Shown: one piece after another, positions 1-13,017 of the stretch
How positions within the stretch are numbered: position 1 is the stretch's first letter
Layout of the letters: every line of letters starts with the position of its first letter
Translations under genes and position numbers: made by a program
Notes under the pieces: generated by a model
The model's input: only the letters and a program-made list of their open reading frames with translations
Told to the model about the DNA's origin: nothing
The model's database searches: none
Source: Cladocopium goreaui
Taxonomy: Eukaryota > Sar > Dinophyceae > Suessiales > Symbiodiniaceae
Length of the DNA: 64,000 nt
NCBI GenBank assembly: GCA_947184155.2
Contig: CAMXCT020000391.1
Span: forward strand, 581,254 to 645,253
Reading direction: 5' to 3'

Positions 1-362
1 CTTTTATAATACTTTTTAGATATCTTACAGTGGTAAAATGGTGCTTTACCGACCTTTGGGTACATTGGTACATGCCTTGAGACCACCAAAATCCACCAAA
101 AGGGTTGGATGAACCAGCGGGTACATCATGGCCACGTATGAATTCTCAACGGTGCATGGCCACATCACCAATTGATTGGGTGCTTCTGGGAAGCCAATGT
201 GGCTAACATCCTATAGTAAAAAAGAATGAACATAGTTGAAATAAGTTCAGTGAAGCAAAACTGATCTTCGCCATTCTTCGCCCATTCCCTGTAGATGCCA
301 GTTCGAATGTTCCCAATCTTCTCCCATCTTCGCCATCCATCCGCCTCCGCCCCTAAAATTAG

Positions 363-492
363 GTCCACAACTTCGTGGAGATTTCGCTGGTGGATCTCTG
401 GGCCAAAAGTGACTTGGCGCAGGCGAAGAAGACCTGGCTGAAGGCGCAAGGCGCCGATGTGGATGAGATGCAAAGTCTGTGTCTGCCGCGAG
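363..492 (+). CDS. SET/Rubisco-LSMT-like methyltransferase, exon A (gene starts left of window)
   Basis: The exon follows an in-frame TAG whose last two bases serve as the acceptor (TTAG|GTC). It reads VHNFVEISLVDLWAK then AKKTWLKAQG. This matches the step from the end of a SET domain into the Rubisco-LSMT substrate-binding domain (known pattern: a hydrophobic strand, then K-x2-WL-x3-G). The catalytic SET core is not in the window and must lie upstream. The best-phased donor is GC (GAG|GCGATG), a type dinoflagellates use. It ends in phase 1 and joins exon B in frame. The expected role is lysine or histidine methylation of a protein substrate, as in LSMT, SETD3 or SETD6. The family is inferred from motif pattern only. 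Confidence 0.5.
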
Positions 493-732
493 GCGATGGG
501 TCGGATGGCTAGGGAGCTTTGATTTGGTGCTTGTTATACAGGATGATAAAGCATAGGATGGCATAGGTTATTAAATTATGTATGGTTATGTAACAATTAT
601 AGCTTTAAAATGCTTTAAACATATTTATTTTTGAAAAAATGATGTTTAAACATGTCAAAAGCTATGAATGGAATTTATGCACCTGTTAAACAAGATTAAA
701 CATATAAGCTACCCTGATTGTTTCGCTTTTAG

Positions 733-909
733 GCTCACAGCCGGTCCCTTTGCACATGTTGGAACCGCGAGGCTACTGGCCCCAAGAGACCATGCTGTTG
801 ATGCGGCTGTTGCTACTGACCCCCCGGGATCTGAACCGGCGCGATGCAAATCTGTTGCAATCCTTCAGCGATTTGGGGATGAAGAACGCTTCCTTGGCGA
901 AGATCCCTG
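733..909 (+). CDS. SET/Rubisco-LSMT-like methyltransferase, exon B
   Basis: It starts after TTTTAG and reads SQPVPLHMLEPRGYW, then PQETMLLMRLLLLTPRDL. The second stretch is the leucine-rich helix at the start of the Rubisco-LSMT substrate-binding domain (known consensus p-x2-LL-x-LRLL-L-x4-L). The donor is CCTG|GTGGTT. The phase is right for joining exon A through its GC donor, and the codons are rich in G or C at position three, unlike the flanking introns. Confidence 0.5.
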
Positions 910-1792
910 GTGGTTGGTTGATTTCTGGATTTTTCTGGTAAATACCGGAATTATAATGTTTAATATAAGGTGTAATATAATTTGTTGGATTTTTGTTGAA
1001 CACATCTTAAAACTGAGGTTGGAAAAGTCACGAATTCGATGGTTTTCTGAAGATGCTGGGGATCCATTTGCTCAAAGATAGGGGTGGAGTGATGTTTCCG
1101 GCCTGAGATCCGCATTCCACCAGTCCAAAAAAACATCCTCCTGAAGCGGTAATCAGCTGGAGAATGCTCCATCTATTAGATGATTTTCCCATTCAAAGCC
1201 ATATTGGGGATTTCCTAGCCACGTTTGATTACCGGAGGCTAGTGATGATTTTTTTTCGATCCTTTTTGGGGGTTACTATATATCCCCAGATCCCCCAAAA
1301 TTAGATAGTTTGAGATCATTACAGATCTGTCCAGCCGTTTGAAATTTGCCAGTTACACTTGGTGCCCCAAGTGTGAGCTGCACCCGTTTGCCTTCCAGAA
1401 ATGATGGTTAGAATGTTGGAATCATCCCCAAAGTTGCCTAACAATTGTTGTTCGGGAATGATTCTGAATCGTATTCATACCCAAATCATCACCGACATGG
1501 TTTGATGGTTGTGACATGTCATGCCCATCTACTGATTGCTCGGATCTTATATGCCTATTCCCAACACCAGACCTGGATGAAGACAATCTGACAATATCTG
1601 ACGCACAGGGGGTGAGCCAGCCGGAGAGTAGCTGGCTTAATAACTGCTATCTGTGGCCATATCCCCAATAAGAATCATGAACCCCTAATTTTGTTGCTTA
1701 AACACATGTTTACATCTCGATCAAACCATATCAAACCACTAAATTTATCTAAATTTGCTGTAAGAATTCCCCAACCTTTTTTAACCATTGAG

Positions 1793-2000
1793 ATTGGGTC
1801 CCATGGCTCTCCACATCTCTCCGCCCTTGAACGAACCACCAAGGCTTTCAGCCCCTCCGTGGAACGTCGGGCGCTGCGCACGCTGCGCCAGCTCTGCGAG
1901 GAGCTGCTGCAGCGCTGCCCGGAGGAGCGGCGGCAAAGCGATGCGCGGATCATGGCGGAGCCGGAGCTGCTGCAGCGGCTGCCAACCAAGGACCATAGCG
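1793..2000 (+). CDS. SET/Rubisco-LSMT-like methyltransferase, exon C
   Basis: A GC-rich open stretch with the end of the substrate-binding domain. It holds SVERRALRTLRQLCEELLQR followed by CPEERRQSDARIM, which fits the family pattern nE-x2-ALr-L-x4-eeLl-x-yP-x5-D-x2-l. A donor AGCG|GTTGGA ends it. The phase does not join exon B directly (exon B ends in phase 1, this start is phase 0), so the acceptor may be misplaced or a tiny exon missed. Confidence 0.45.
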
Positions 2001-2498
2001 GTTGGATGCGGTTGGGCTCGGAAGGGGAGGGAAACCGACCTGTTTTCCATAGAATTTAAGGATGGAATCCAATATGAAGTCTCTGGTGTTGTTCGATTTT
2101 TTGTTGGGTGTATCGGCTTATTTTTTTTAACGTGGAATATTATCTCACTGATGATTAGCAATTGAATTGGATTAACAATTGGTGGTTTAAAGATGTTTAA
2201 AGGTTGAAGGGATATCCATATTAATGTCGTCTGTAATGCTAGAACCCCGAAATAGGATGCAGGACATGTTTTTGGGCTAATTGAGGATGTAATATAGTCG
2301 TGAATAGGACGCCGGCGGGTGATTACTTATTACATCTCATTACATCGTTTATTTCAGCTTACATATTTCATCATATTTCATATGTTTCGAACCTTATTTC
2401 ATCTTCCATATTTCTTTATAAAAATCATTGAGACATTTGAGGTCATCTTGCTGCGCTGTCGTTTCTTGGTTGGGAAAGTTGGGCTTTCACTGTCGTAG

Positions 2499-2539
2499 CC
2501 GAAGCGCATCCGGCAGGAGAAGTGTGCCATCATGACAAG
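2499..2539 (+). CDS. Possible small exon after the LSMT-like exons
   Basis: GTCGTAG|CCG to ACAAG|GTATGG brackets 41 nt reading PKRIRQEKCAIMT. A basic R-x-R-x-EK segment is expected near the end of the LSMT substrate-binding domain, so this could be the next exon. The piece is too short to prove. Confidence 0.2.
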
Positions 2540-3017
2540 GTATGGCGAAGTGAACCTGGGCAAATGATGAAAGTAGGTGCCACATGCTGTGTCAAAACAC
2601 TATAAGTTCCAAAATCTCCAAAGTCAGGGTTTCCTCAAAATTCTATCAACTTGTTGGTTTTCATTTGAATCTGGTGTGTTGATTTTGTTTGTTCTCAGCT
2701 AGCCGTGAGCTGGTGGTTTGGATTGTTGAGGATGCCCAGAATTGGACAGAGATTTCAAGCCACCCAACCACCAGGGGATCTTTAGCTGATCTGGATTGAT
2801 GAAAGGCAATCTCCATGTTTTTTGTACATTCTTTCCCAGTTTTTCCTATCAAAATTGATGGTTTCTTGTAAACTTCTTTCCGTTCACGGATTCTGTACAG
2901 TACTATGGGCTCACTGGTTGAAAGTGTAGTGACTATGGGCCGAATCGAAATCGGTCATGGCCAGGGCCCTGGTTCTCAATTTTTTTTGTTTTTTCCAGGA
3001 ATTTTCCCCTTTCCCAG

Positions 3018-3092
3018 GAATGTCTTGGAAACCAATGTGCGACGCATCGATCGATTGTTGGATCACATCCCTTTTGCTGCTTGGTCTGGAAG
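3018..3092 (+). CDS. Orphan exon, unknown protein
   Basis: CCCAG|GAAT to GGAAG|GTGCGA brackets an open stretch reading NVLETNVRRIDRLLDH then IPFAAWSG. It looks amphipathic and helical. A second donor-like GGAAG|GTGCC lies 27 nt further on, so the exon may end at 3119. It may be a 3' exon of the LSMT-like gene or belong to another gene. Confidence 0.35.
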
Positions 3093-4043
3093 GTGCGACC
3101 AGAATTCTTCCACCTGGAAGGTGCCTAACATAGCTTATATAGGCTATACCCACCATTTTGGTAGGTAAATCATTGACATTTAGGATATATATATATAATG
3201 GCCGTTTTTCATAGCTATTTGAGATGACCAGAGGGTAATTCCGCAATAATCCGCAACATATTTTTTGAAGATTTGATAAGTGCCAGGACTCTTCAAACAC
3301 ATATCCAAGTCATGTTTCCTTGTTCTATATTTCCCTCCACGGTCTCAATCTGCTCAGATCCATTCAGCTGCAAATAAGGGTCCAATTAATCTCCAATCAC
3401 TGACCTGAGGCCTGGTTTATGGCCAATTGTTTTCTGGGGCCATCATGCGCATGTTGACACATGCGCGCACACACATATATATAATACACACAAACATTTA
3501 TTTAATTGTATGCAATACAAGCCGTATATATATATAGAGGGGTATGTATATAAACGTGGATCGTACACAAGAATTGATATACATGATTGACATACTCAAC
3601 TCAACAAGTGTATACCTTCCGGCCTTCAAACATGGCTGGCTGGGAAATCAGCATAAATCATGTATAAATGGGCGACTCATCATAAATCATATAAATGGGC
3701 CATGGCTTCCATAGCTACGTCAAATAACCATAGGGTAACCCCCAAAGAATATATATATAGAGGCCAGTAAAATTTTATACTATCCCATATAATATCTCAG
3801 TACTCATTCAATTGTTTTTAGGGACAATTCGCAGGAGCCCCCTGTATTCTATGGGAGAAACCCTGGATTTTCAACCGTAGATTATTTTGTAGCTGCATCA
3901 CACCATATCCCACTAATCACTAATGTTAGTAAAGCAATAGTAAACCATCCACCATTTTACATCATTTTACCATAAATGGGTAGTGGACACCATCAATCCA
4001 TATGGTTTGTGACATTGCTTTACCAATGATTTTTTTCGTCCAG

Positions 4044-4144
4044 GTCTTTGATAAGAAAGAAGCACGACGACAGCAGATCTTTCCGGGACTCGCGGAGGAT
4101 TCCAAACCTGCTGACTTCGACATTTTCCTGAAGGAGATTTCATG
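4044..4144 (+). CDS. Orphan exon, unknown protein
   Basis: GTCCAG|GTC to CATG|GTGAAAG, both canonical. It reads VFDKKEARRQQIFPGLAED then SKPADFDIFLKEIS. Charged, soluble composition with G/C-rich third positions. No family recognised. Confidence 0.4.
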
Positions 4145-4305
4145 GTGAAAGCTGGTGGGTTTACCATCAAAAATAAAAGGTGTACCAGTTTACCAGGAAA
4201 TTGGTAGGTTTACTATGAAAAATGGTGGGTTTACCATGAAACATGATGGGTTTCCCATAAGGAATGGTAGGTTTACCATGGAAAGGGGTGAGTTTACCAT
4301 GAAGT
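4140..4305. repeat. Degenerate ~22-bp tandem repeat (GGTGGGTTTACCATGAAA-like)
   Basis: About seven imperfect copies of a unit around GGTTTACCATGAAAAAT. On the minus strand it translates as repeated MVNPPF-like peptides, which I regard as chance. Confidence 0.7.
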
Positions 4306-4828
4306 CACAAAACAAGTGACATTTCATATCATATGATGGGAATATGATGGGGAGATTGACCTGGGTAAATTGATGATTTTCAACGGGCGACTGATTCGAT
4401 GATTTTATTGGCAAGATCTGGGATTCCCCCAGCGATCCCAACTGGTTGCAGCTTGGAGAAGTGATTCTAAGAGTTGCATGTTTCCCCCACTTTAGCAGCC
4501 CTTGTGATCCATAAATTTACATGCATCTATATGATGTGGAGGGCACAGTCGAAAACACATATATAGATGCATAGATACACGCACACTTACATTACATTCC
4601 ATTCCATTCCGTTACATTCGATTGCATTCTGTTACATTCGATGGCATAACATCACATTATGTTACATTACAATAATACATGACATACGATATAGATTTAT
4701 AGTGTCTAGTAATTATCATTATTGTTACCATTATTGTTTTCTATCTATGATTATCTATTGTGCTGGAGATCAAGTTTTTGCAATGCCATTGAGCTCACAA
4801 TTCACCGTTATTGACCTCCCAAACTCCA

Positions 4829-4920
4829 GGAGTTTGCATTTGATGACTAGCCTCAGCTTGTTGCAGCTTGAGTTCACGGCTCGATTCAGCGATTTTGGCG
4901 AAGCAGCAAGCTCCATTTAG
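4829..4920 (+). CDS. Possible terminal exon
   Basis: CTCCAG|GAG opens a frame reading SLHLMTSLSLLQLEF then TARFSDFGEAASSI before TAG at 4918. It could end the gene of the preceding orphan exons. No domain recognised. Confidence 0.25.
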
Positions 4921-6100
4921 ATTGTGGATTTCTCAGCCATGATGATTCTTTTTTTCTATCATTTCTTGGGTGATGTCATGTGTATCCCCTATTTGAAGCC
5001 CTTTGTCACAGCTGTAGCTGGTCACAGCTTGACGGAAAAGAAATAGAGAGAGGTCATGACTGGCAGAGACCGAGCGGATTTCGATTTCTTCACTGCTTTT
5101 ATCGTGGGGAAGGCGCCTGAAGGTGCCTGACGCGGTGAACATCACCGGCAGATCCCGGTGTCGACCCAAACCACCCATGTCAGCGATGAGAAAAGGACGA
5201 CCACGTCTGACAGGGGAATGACAGTTTCAAGCCTTGGATGAATGTAGACCCTGCTGAGGAAGATCAAAGGGAAAAAACCCACGATATCTCACGGTAATTT
5301 TCGATTGAAATGACCCCCACTGCCATCAGGTGGTGACAGAGCATCACAAGATGTTCGCAAGTTTGATGGCCTTTGGATGGTTGTTGAAGACTGTGTGTTT
5401 AATGTGAACCCCGGCTTTTTATTGACCCTTGGGCTGTTGATCACTGGGGCACGTTTTCGACCATTGAAAGTAGCAAATGGCATCATCAAGAATGACCCTC
5501 GGAGGGAAGCCTCCTAATTCATCAATCATTTCTTTTGACCCCAGGAAAACCTTTTAAAGTTTAGATCGATTTCCAAACGGGTTGCATCTCCATCTTTGCC
5601 GTGCATCCAGATGTGAGGTCACAGTTTCAGAGCCAGGAAAAAGACCAGTTGTATGAAGTTTCAATGCTCTGGTGGGTGAACGACCCCAGAATTGGTTGAC
5701 GGGAAAATTTGAAGGAATTCCCATCCAATTTGGTGGTAAAATCATAGGTTCCCGCCGATTTTGCATCAAATCAGTTCATATTATTTACCAGTTGTTGGTT
5801 GACTGGTTGCCTACATCATATCATTATTTTTATTGGTTCAATTTAAGTCACCCTTTTTTCATGTTATTTTTTTGAAGCTTCCCAATTTCCATGTTGATAA
5901 TTGTCCCTTAGAAATCACCAACTCGGGTGAGGTTTTAACAAATTAAAACCTCATCAGCTCCCATAATTTCCACGATTTTGGTGAAAATCACCAGATTTTT
6001 CCCATTCAACCTTGAACATCTTAAGAACATCCACATTTTCATGGGTGAAGTGAGCATTTTTCCATATTTTTCCAGCCTCACCTTCCCCGATTTCCACCAG
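4921..6100. other. Intergenic or intronic stretch
   Basis: AT-rich with no convincing gene. A small GC-rich island near 5060-5220 is open on both strands (minus: DLPVMFTASGTFRRLP) but lacks clear splice limits. Confidence 0.4.
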
Positions 6101-6184
6101 GCCATGGAAAAGCTGGGCCATGCCGCCCGGCACCGCGGTCAACACATCTTGGCCAAGAGCTCGCGAAACCGTGGACGTGACCCG
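6101..6184 (+). CDS. Orphan exon, unknown protein
   Basis: CACCAG|GCC to GACCCG|GTGCTGG encloses exactly 28 codons: AMEKLGHAARHRGQH then ILAKSSRNRG. It is basic. The minus strand is also open here (PGGMAQLFHGL), so the strand is not certain; plus is preferred because of the splice sites and neighbours. Confidence 0.35.
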
Positions 6185-6283
6185 GTGCTGGTTGGACCAT
6201 GGAAAATGATGTTCTCCCGTGGCATCCATTGTTTTTCACATCAAATTCCATGGATTTAAGAAAGTGGATTGGATTAGTGGGAT

Positions 6284-6382
6284 ATATTAGATAGATAGAT
6301 ATAGATGGATGGATGGATAGATAGATAGATAGATAGAGATAGATAGATAGAGATAGATAGATAGATAGATAGAGATAGATAG

Positions 6383-6417
<35 letters not shown>

Positions 6418-6475
6418 GATATAGAGATATAGAGATATAGAGATATATAGATATATAGATATAGATAGATTCATA
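6284..6475. repeat. GATA microsatellite
   Basis: About 190 bp of GATA/GAGATA units. Related ATCT runs occur at 28200-28230. Confidence 0.9.
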
Positions 6476-6935
6476 TATATATAGTGGGATTTCTATATAA
6501 GCCAATCCAATCCTCCACGTGTTTTAACATGTTGATGGATTTGACATGATTTGACCTGGAAAAAAAAACATGGAATTGATGAATTGGAGCAGGACATGAT
6601 TTGACCGGGCCCAAAGCCCCAAGGGGATGAAGGTTTCACCAGCACACTGGGATGTCACCCAAATGAAAAGATCTCTGGGAACATCATCTATAGAAACTGA
6701 GGCTTCATTTGCTATGAGTTTCCGTATGATCTACAGTAATCTGGGGATGAACATGTCGACGAATTTGGGATGGTCCCTCACGACTGAGGTAAAACTCTGA
6801 TCCGTCACGACTGTCTACCTGGACGAGTCACGACGTGCCCTGGTACAAGTTGTGTTGCCCAGTAACATCCAGTAACGCTTAGTGAACCTTGGTTGGGTAT
6901 GGTTGGGTAAGGTAAATGCTTTCTTCCCCTTTCAG

Positions 6936-7186
6936 GGTATTCAAGATACGCCTGGCCGCACGGCACTGGAGGCACCTGAGGCCTATCCCCATACCACTGT
7001 CATAGGAAGCAGTTTTCTTGTTTGTTTTTTCCCCCCCATTTGGAGAAGGAATCCAAAGATATCCAGAGCTGGTTCCTTCAGCCAAAGGACGGACTACACC
7101 TCATCATCAGGAGGACTGAATCCCCGTGCAGCCCTAGCCGGCCGGCACCCCATAGAGATCACAGTTTGCTTGGGGCAAATTTCTGA
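6936..7186 (+). CDS. Weak exon-like island(s)
   Basis: A CAG|GGTATTC acceptor precedes GC-rich sequence. One frame gives IQDTPGRTALEAPEAYP; further on another frame gives EKESKDIQSWFLQPKDGL up to TGA at 7184. Frames conflict and no clean donor was found, so these may be one or two exons or none. Confidence 0.2.
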
Positions 7187-7189
7187 ATA

Positions 7190-10100
7190 GAACACCAAGA
7201 AACTCACATGGGAACATCACTCAACACTTGCCAACTCATCCAATTTCCAAACACAAATCATCTTCCGTGCCAGATTTGCCGAGTTCGCAGGATTTGAGGC
7301 GAAAAGCGAGCTGCGGCCACGCCAAAAGGTGACAACAGGCGCCGGGTTTTGTGTCCTGTTACAAGGTGAATTTCGTGATTTGAGGAGTTTATAGAACCAT
7401 CAAAAAATGTTTATTTCACGAGATTTAACCACATCATATAAATTCAAATAATATATTATTATTTTTTTAATGCTCATATATCGGGAATTGAAGTTAACCC
7501 AACGGGTGCTTCGAAAACAAAAAAATTCTTAGGATAATTCCAACCAAGGGGCACAGCTGGCTTGAAACAACAGCTGTTTTCACTAAGGTGTGGACGGTTC
7601 CAGGGTGAACTGACCCAGTTCGCCATTTGGAAACCTAGGGGAATCTATATGTGGCATTCTTTAGACTTTAGACCAAAGTATATCTCTTTCATCTGAGGCT
7701 AAGTTTCAGGCACACATATATGTACTCGTATATATGTATAATTATATACAACCCACACTATTCACTATTATATATATAATTAGTAGCAGCCCCCGAAAAA
7801 TTAAGAGAGTGGCACCCCGTGGGGGAATGAATTTTCATTAAATATCATCATGAAACACTATAAATACTGACGTTTTATGCACTTGGAGGGTCTGAAACCC
7901 TAGCAAAACGCTTTTTTCATCATGATCTTGACATGAGATATACAAAAACATTGGCAGGCACCAAAAAAAACAGACCACTAGATGCACCAAACCTTAACAG
8001 GCACAGATGTTTTCTGTTATGTGTTGATTGCTTGTAGTTCTTTGCAAGCTTCACAGGAAAAGTTGAATCCTGTCACAAGAGTCTGTAGATGCCAGTGATT
8101 TATGACAGCATATGATATGATAGCCTTTGGAGGCGAGCTCTATTTTTTGCTCTATAATAACGGTTTTAAGCCTACTCTCGTCACAAGACACTGTAAAGAC
8201 CAGTATTTTTAGCATGTTTAGTCCAAAAATCACTCCCCCATGAGGGGCCGTTCTGAAAATTAAAGAGTTAATTGCCATCAGTTCTTCCCCCCTAACGTAG
8301 AAAAACCATCCGATCAAAAACATCTGGTTTAGTACTGGATTATTCATTTTCGGAGCCAATTTCAAAGGGGACTTTGATATAATCAGGGATGTGATTAACC
8401 CCCATTGAGCACACAATAACCCCGAAACACATCGAAACACTCCCATTGATTGGATGGGATTAGTAAACCCAATGGCAATCAGTAACCAAGATAACCAAGT
8501 AACCATAGATGACTAGCATACGAACTTGCAATATAATAATATAGAGAGAGAGAGAGACATGATTATGCAACACCCTTTAAGTTACACAGTGAAACAAACA
8601 CATAAATATCCAACAAAAACGTTCCCACGGATGTTTGCCAATCAGAACTGAAAAACACGGATCATCACTATTCAAAAAACATGTTGGATCACCAGAGGTT
8701 AATTCAGCATCATGCACACACATAGGCACACAGACACACACACACACATATATATATATATAAACATATACATGTATACATATGTAATCCATATATTATG
8801 TCATATGGGGCCATATGGGGCCAATAGCGCAGGTGAGCTCCGGCCGAACTCGAACTGGCGCTCGGTATTGGGGATCCCAACCATCGGCTCCAAGGCGGCA
8901 GCGGGGAAGCCGCTGGGGTTGGGGATAGGAAATGACGTGAAAAAGTCATGGGGAAAGTCTGAACATATCCTAAAATCATCTAGAAATGCTTGGGGAAAGC
9001 CTAGATGTTTCTAGAATTTATGTGGATTTTACGGTGATTTTTTTCGATGTTCATCCACATCTAAGATGTTAGTTTGGGGTATTAATTTATTTGAATAATG
9101 ATGGGATATCTATATATACAATAATCATGGGATGTAATGGGATATAATCCATTGTATCGGGATATTTTATGGGGGAATTGGGATATTTATCCATCTTTTT
9201 TTTTCCCTTCCAGAAATGATGCTAAAACAGTTAAACATGCAAAAAGATGTGTGGACATACCCTCTGGCTAAACTAACATAGCTATGGAAAATCACCATTT
9301 TCAGTGGGTAAATCCACGAAAAAAATCACCATGTTCAATAGCTATGGAACAAATAACCAGGAATGGTATGCCATTTGTAGATCATTTTCCTAGGGTTTAC
9401 CCCAGGGTTTTTTGAGATTGGCTGGATCAATGCCAGAAATAGTAGCTGCGCAATGCCGGATTTAAGAAACATACCAGGAAAATTCTAGAGATCATTATAT
9501 GCTCTTGAAAATTCTAGAGGATACCCACGGATGTCCCTCAACTACATGGAACTGCAGACATGACGTGATTCAATGGATGATCATCCCTTAAGGCGTTTAA
9601 AAAGGCAGATAGGATCCATGAAAAACATGGATATACAATGATATACTTCAGCAAACCTCAAGAAATAGAGGAACATGTCACCAACTTATATAGGGCAAAT
9701 GACATTTCTAGTCTTTTAAAGGGTTTAATCATACATGCGTTGATCATGCGTTGTATATACATATATAACACAAGGGATAATGGGGATCCACAATAATGGC
9801 TACAACTTTTTGTTTTTTGTTATGAGGATCCACAATGTGGGATTCACGATATGATGGGTAGTATGATTGTCATCTATGAGTATGATATTTCCACAAACAT
9901 GGATGGGTACTCCAGTGCTTTTCTGGACTATAACATCTATATTATATATATAACTTTAGTGGGCTCAACATATGTTGTAATATGTTGAAGTAAACTCACT
10001 CATAAAGATAATAGTCACCATCACCCCATAGATAGCATTTGTTGTGTTTTATGAAATTGTGCACAGCCCTACGGAATGGTTTTAACTGATTCACAAAAAA

Positions 10101-10253
10101 CGAATGGTTGGCGAGTGGGGCAACCGAGAGGCAGCTCAATACCAATGGCAAGGTACCCTTTTTTAATCTAATTGATTTAGCAAAATGGCAATGTTTAATA
10201 CGTATATCAATCATCTACAGATGGCATTTTCGATAGCATTGTTTTTTTAAGTG
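7190..10253. other. Long intron-like or intergenic stretch
   Basis: AT-rich sequence with TA and CA microsatellites. GC-rich islands at about 7270-7365 and 8831-8930 have exon-like base use (7280s: FEAKSELRPRQK before GTGACA; 8830s: AGELRPNSNWRSVLG). Neither can be fixed to a frame. Confidence 0.4.
9258..9368. mobile_element. Introner-like inverted-repeat element (TACCCTCTGG family)
   Basis: The left end TACCCTCTGGCTAAAC is followed by a CATAGCTATGG core. The right end is its imperfect inverse, CTATGGAACAAATAACCAG. Both ends have the family layout of the copies at 30367 and 51923. Confidence 0.6.
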
Positions 10254-10427
10254 GAGGGTATGAATATGACAGATATAGTGAACTTGCACATGTCCAAACT
10301 ACACTGCCACTTTCGGTTGCCCTTTGAAGATTGCAGCCCTTTGTCCTGCGCAATCTGCAGGAGGCTTTGCTACGGAGTTTCTGAGCCACAGAGTGGTGGC
10401 CACGGTTCACAAATGACTGAGTATTAA
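10254..10427 (+). CDS. Possible small cysteine-containing coding segment
   Basis: An open frame bounded by TAA at 10248 and TAA at 10425. It contains MSKLHCHFRLPFEDCS then PLSCAICRRLCYG. The cysteine spacing (CxxC) is suggestive only; no family. Confidence 0.2.
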   Translation, partial: EGMNMTDIVNLHMSKLHCHFRLPFEDCSPLSCAICRRLCYGVSEPQSGGHGSQMTEY

Positions 10428-13017
10428 TGCATTTTGTGTCGAACACAAGGCTCGACTGACTCAAAAAAAACCTGCATGGGCAGCCGCGAATTCCGGACCC
10501 ACGACTTGCGGCGCCGATGTGCTCCCGAAATGCTGGTTGTTGCTGCTGGGTTCAAAGGGAGTTGGCCAATGTTGGCCATCAGTTTGGAACACCTTCGATG
10601 ATCTTCGATGGCTGTACGGATTTGGTTGCGAAGTATAGCTATGGCTATCACTTCGCAAGCCCCTGGGTAATCTGTTGAATCCAGCAGAATCTATGTCGAA
10701 TCTCAACCGTTTATTCGGCATTATTCGGCACTTCACCCTGATGGCAAGCTCAGGGATCGAAACCACAGACAGGCTGTTCACAGCCCGGATTGCACTTGAC
10801 CCCGTTTGAGCAATGTTATTCTAAAAGAGAACAGAAACGTTGGGTTTGGAATCGTGTGACTCCCCCCCAAAAAAATATTCCGATTTTCCAATTGTTGCCA
10901 TTTTTGGATCCACCTGCGGGTGTCATAGACCAATATGCCATGATGTATTACGATGTATTGTTGTATTTTCTTTAAATAAATGATTGCGGTACATTGCCAT
11001 TAATCATCATGAATCATATTGTTGTATTTTTGTTTAAGTCATGCAGTACCATATGGAACATCACCAAATATGCTCCATATGGTCGCTTTTGAAGCGAAAT
11101 GACCTGGGTTTGGCATCTAATTCAAGCGGTAGCGGGCATGGCTGACCGGCGCCGCGCGGATTCTGCCAGATGTGAGGGCGGTCATGGGCACCCGAGATTT
11201 TTGACGCCGCAACGGCTGGGTGGATATAGTAGATGCTTACCAAGTATTTTATGGTGATCTCGTGTGAAAAAAATGTGTTTGATTGAACATGATGGGAATA
11301 CATCAGGATCTACCGCCTCATCATTCCAGCATATTCCAGCATATTCCGGTTAAAAAATGTTGTAAGTTAGGGGAACCTCCAAGTTTCTGGCACAGATGAA
11401 TGCCACACGCACACACACAAACATCCAGCCAAAAATGATGAGTCATATTATATCCTAGAAACAATGGGTGAGACAACAAGACTGGTGGAAACATTGGCGG
11501 TTGTTGGGAGTGCTGGGAGTATGCTTCTTCTGTTGAGCCAGCCATTTGGGAATTGATTTCGGCTGTCCATCGATCAAAATTTACTCCACTTGGTCACTAG
11601 ATGGCACTCGAATATGGGACCAAACTTGCCTAATTTGATGAAAATTCCATTCGCAGGACCTTTGCCACAGGCTTTCCATAGCAATCCCGTCAGAATGGGT
11701 GAGGTCGCATCATTGAGTGTGCCTGAAAATGCCTTAAAAAAAACAGCCAGCCAGAAGACTCTCACATTTGCGCGCGTTCCGATATGGGTGTCGCTAAATG
11801 GACACGCCCATCTATGCAGTTGAAATCTTTGACGCACGCGTGTGCTCAAGGTAGGAAGAACCTTGGACTAAAGATAAAGAGAGAGAGACATGGACAGACC
11901 AACTTCGCATCGAGGGAAAGGGGCAACAACCAGTGGGCCAGTGGGATTACAAAGAAGATATGGGAAAGTCCGAAAGTCCGGATTCATTCCTGGGATGAAC
12001 ATTTCCCCTTCAGTCCGCATTCATTCATGGGATTCCCTACTTGGTCATATGTAAAACTACATCTGGTAATCCAAGATCACAATTCTTAGCAACTGATCAC
12101 AAATCATCTCAAAATATCTCACACGAGTACCTTGGAACATTCTTTTGAATTTTGCTGAATTTCAAACGCGTATTACAGTAATCCCATCCCCTTACTAAAC
12201 ACACCCCAGAAACCCAGGGATTTACACCTATGGACCATTGTATTATAACTAGCGATCTTACATGACTACTTTCAACAAACAGAATGTATATCATGCCTAT
12301 GTTGCAACCAGTGCAGGCAACCGAGAGAGATACATACATACATACATCCATGCATTGCATTGCATTGCATTGCATTGCATTGCATTGCGTTGCGTTGCGT
12401 TGCGTTGCGTTGCATTGCATTGCATTACATTACATTACATTACATTACATTACATACATTACATACATTACATACATTACATACATTACATACATTACAT
12501 ACATTACATACATTACATACATTACATACATTACATACATTCATACATACCTACCCTACCCTACCCTACCCTACCCTACCCTACCTACCTACCATTACAT
12601 ACATACCATTACATACATACCATTACATACAGACCATTACATACAGACCATTACATACATACCGTTACATACATACCACTACATACCATTACATACATAC
12701 ATACATGCATACATGCATACAAAGGAATATAAAAGTGTATAATATTTAGAGATATAGCAGAGTGATATAGATTAGAATTAGGGATAGACACACACACATA
12801 TATATACATTTATTTATTTTGTAAGTCTATATATATATATATATACGCAGCAGGTGCCAGAATGCCAGTAGATATGCGCACACACACAGACGCAGCCCAC
12901 GCAGCCCACGCACAGATTTAATCAACTAACTAAATAAATAAATACACACACATATATATATATATATAACTTATTTTAATTTTATATCAAATGACGACAT
13001 CTGTCATGTGATTTTAG
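10428..13017. other. Intron-like or intergenic stretch with exon-like islands
   Basis: GC-rich islands at 10460-10590 and 11120-11220 are open on both strands without firm splice limits. A piece at 11760-11850 ends in a good donor (CTCAAG|GTAGGA) and may encode MGVAKWTRPSMQLKS. The rest is AT-rich with CA/TA and pentanucleotide repeats. Confidence 0.35.
12340..12715. repeat. Compound short tandem repeat
   Basis: Successive blocks of TGCAT, TTGCG, TACAT, the 9-mer CATTACATA, CCCTA and TACATACCAT units. They probably derive from one another by drift. Long open frames through it are by-products. Confidence 0.9.

Noticed and set aside
4190-4441. Minus-strand frame with repeated MVNPPF-like units
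   Set aside because: Follows a degenerate 22-bp tandem repeat in an AT-rich intron; no splice sites or conserved domain.
12553-12590. CCCTA run as an interstitial telomere
   Set aside because: The unit is five bases (CCCTA), embedded in a ladder of related pentamers; dinoflagellate/plant-type telomere repeats are seven bases (TTTAGGG).
12262-12749. Three overlapping open frames rich in His, Tyr, Thr and Leu
   Set aside because: They run through pentanucleotide and nonanucleotide repeats; no exon-like composition.
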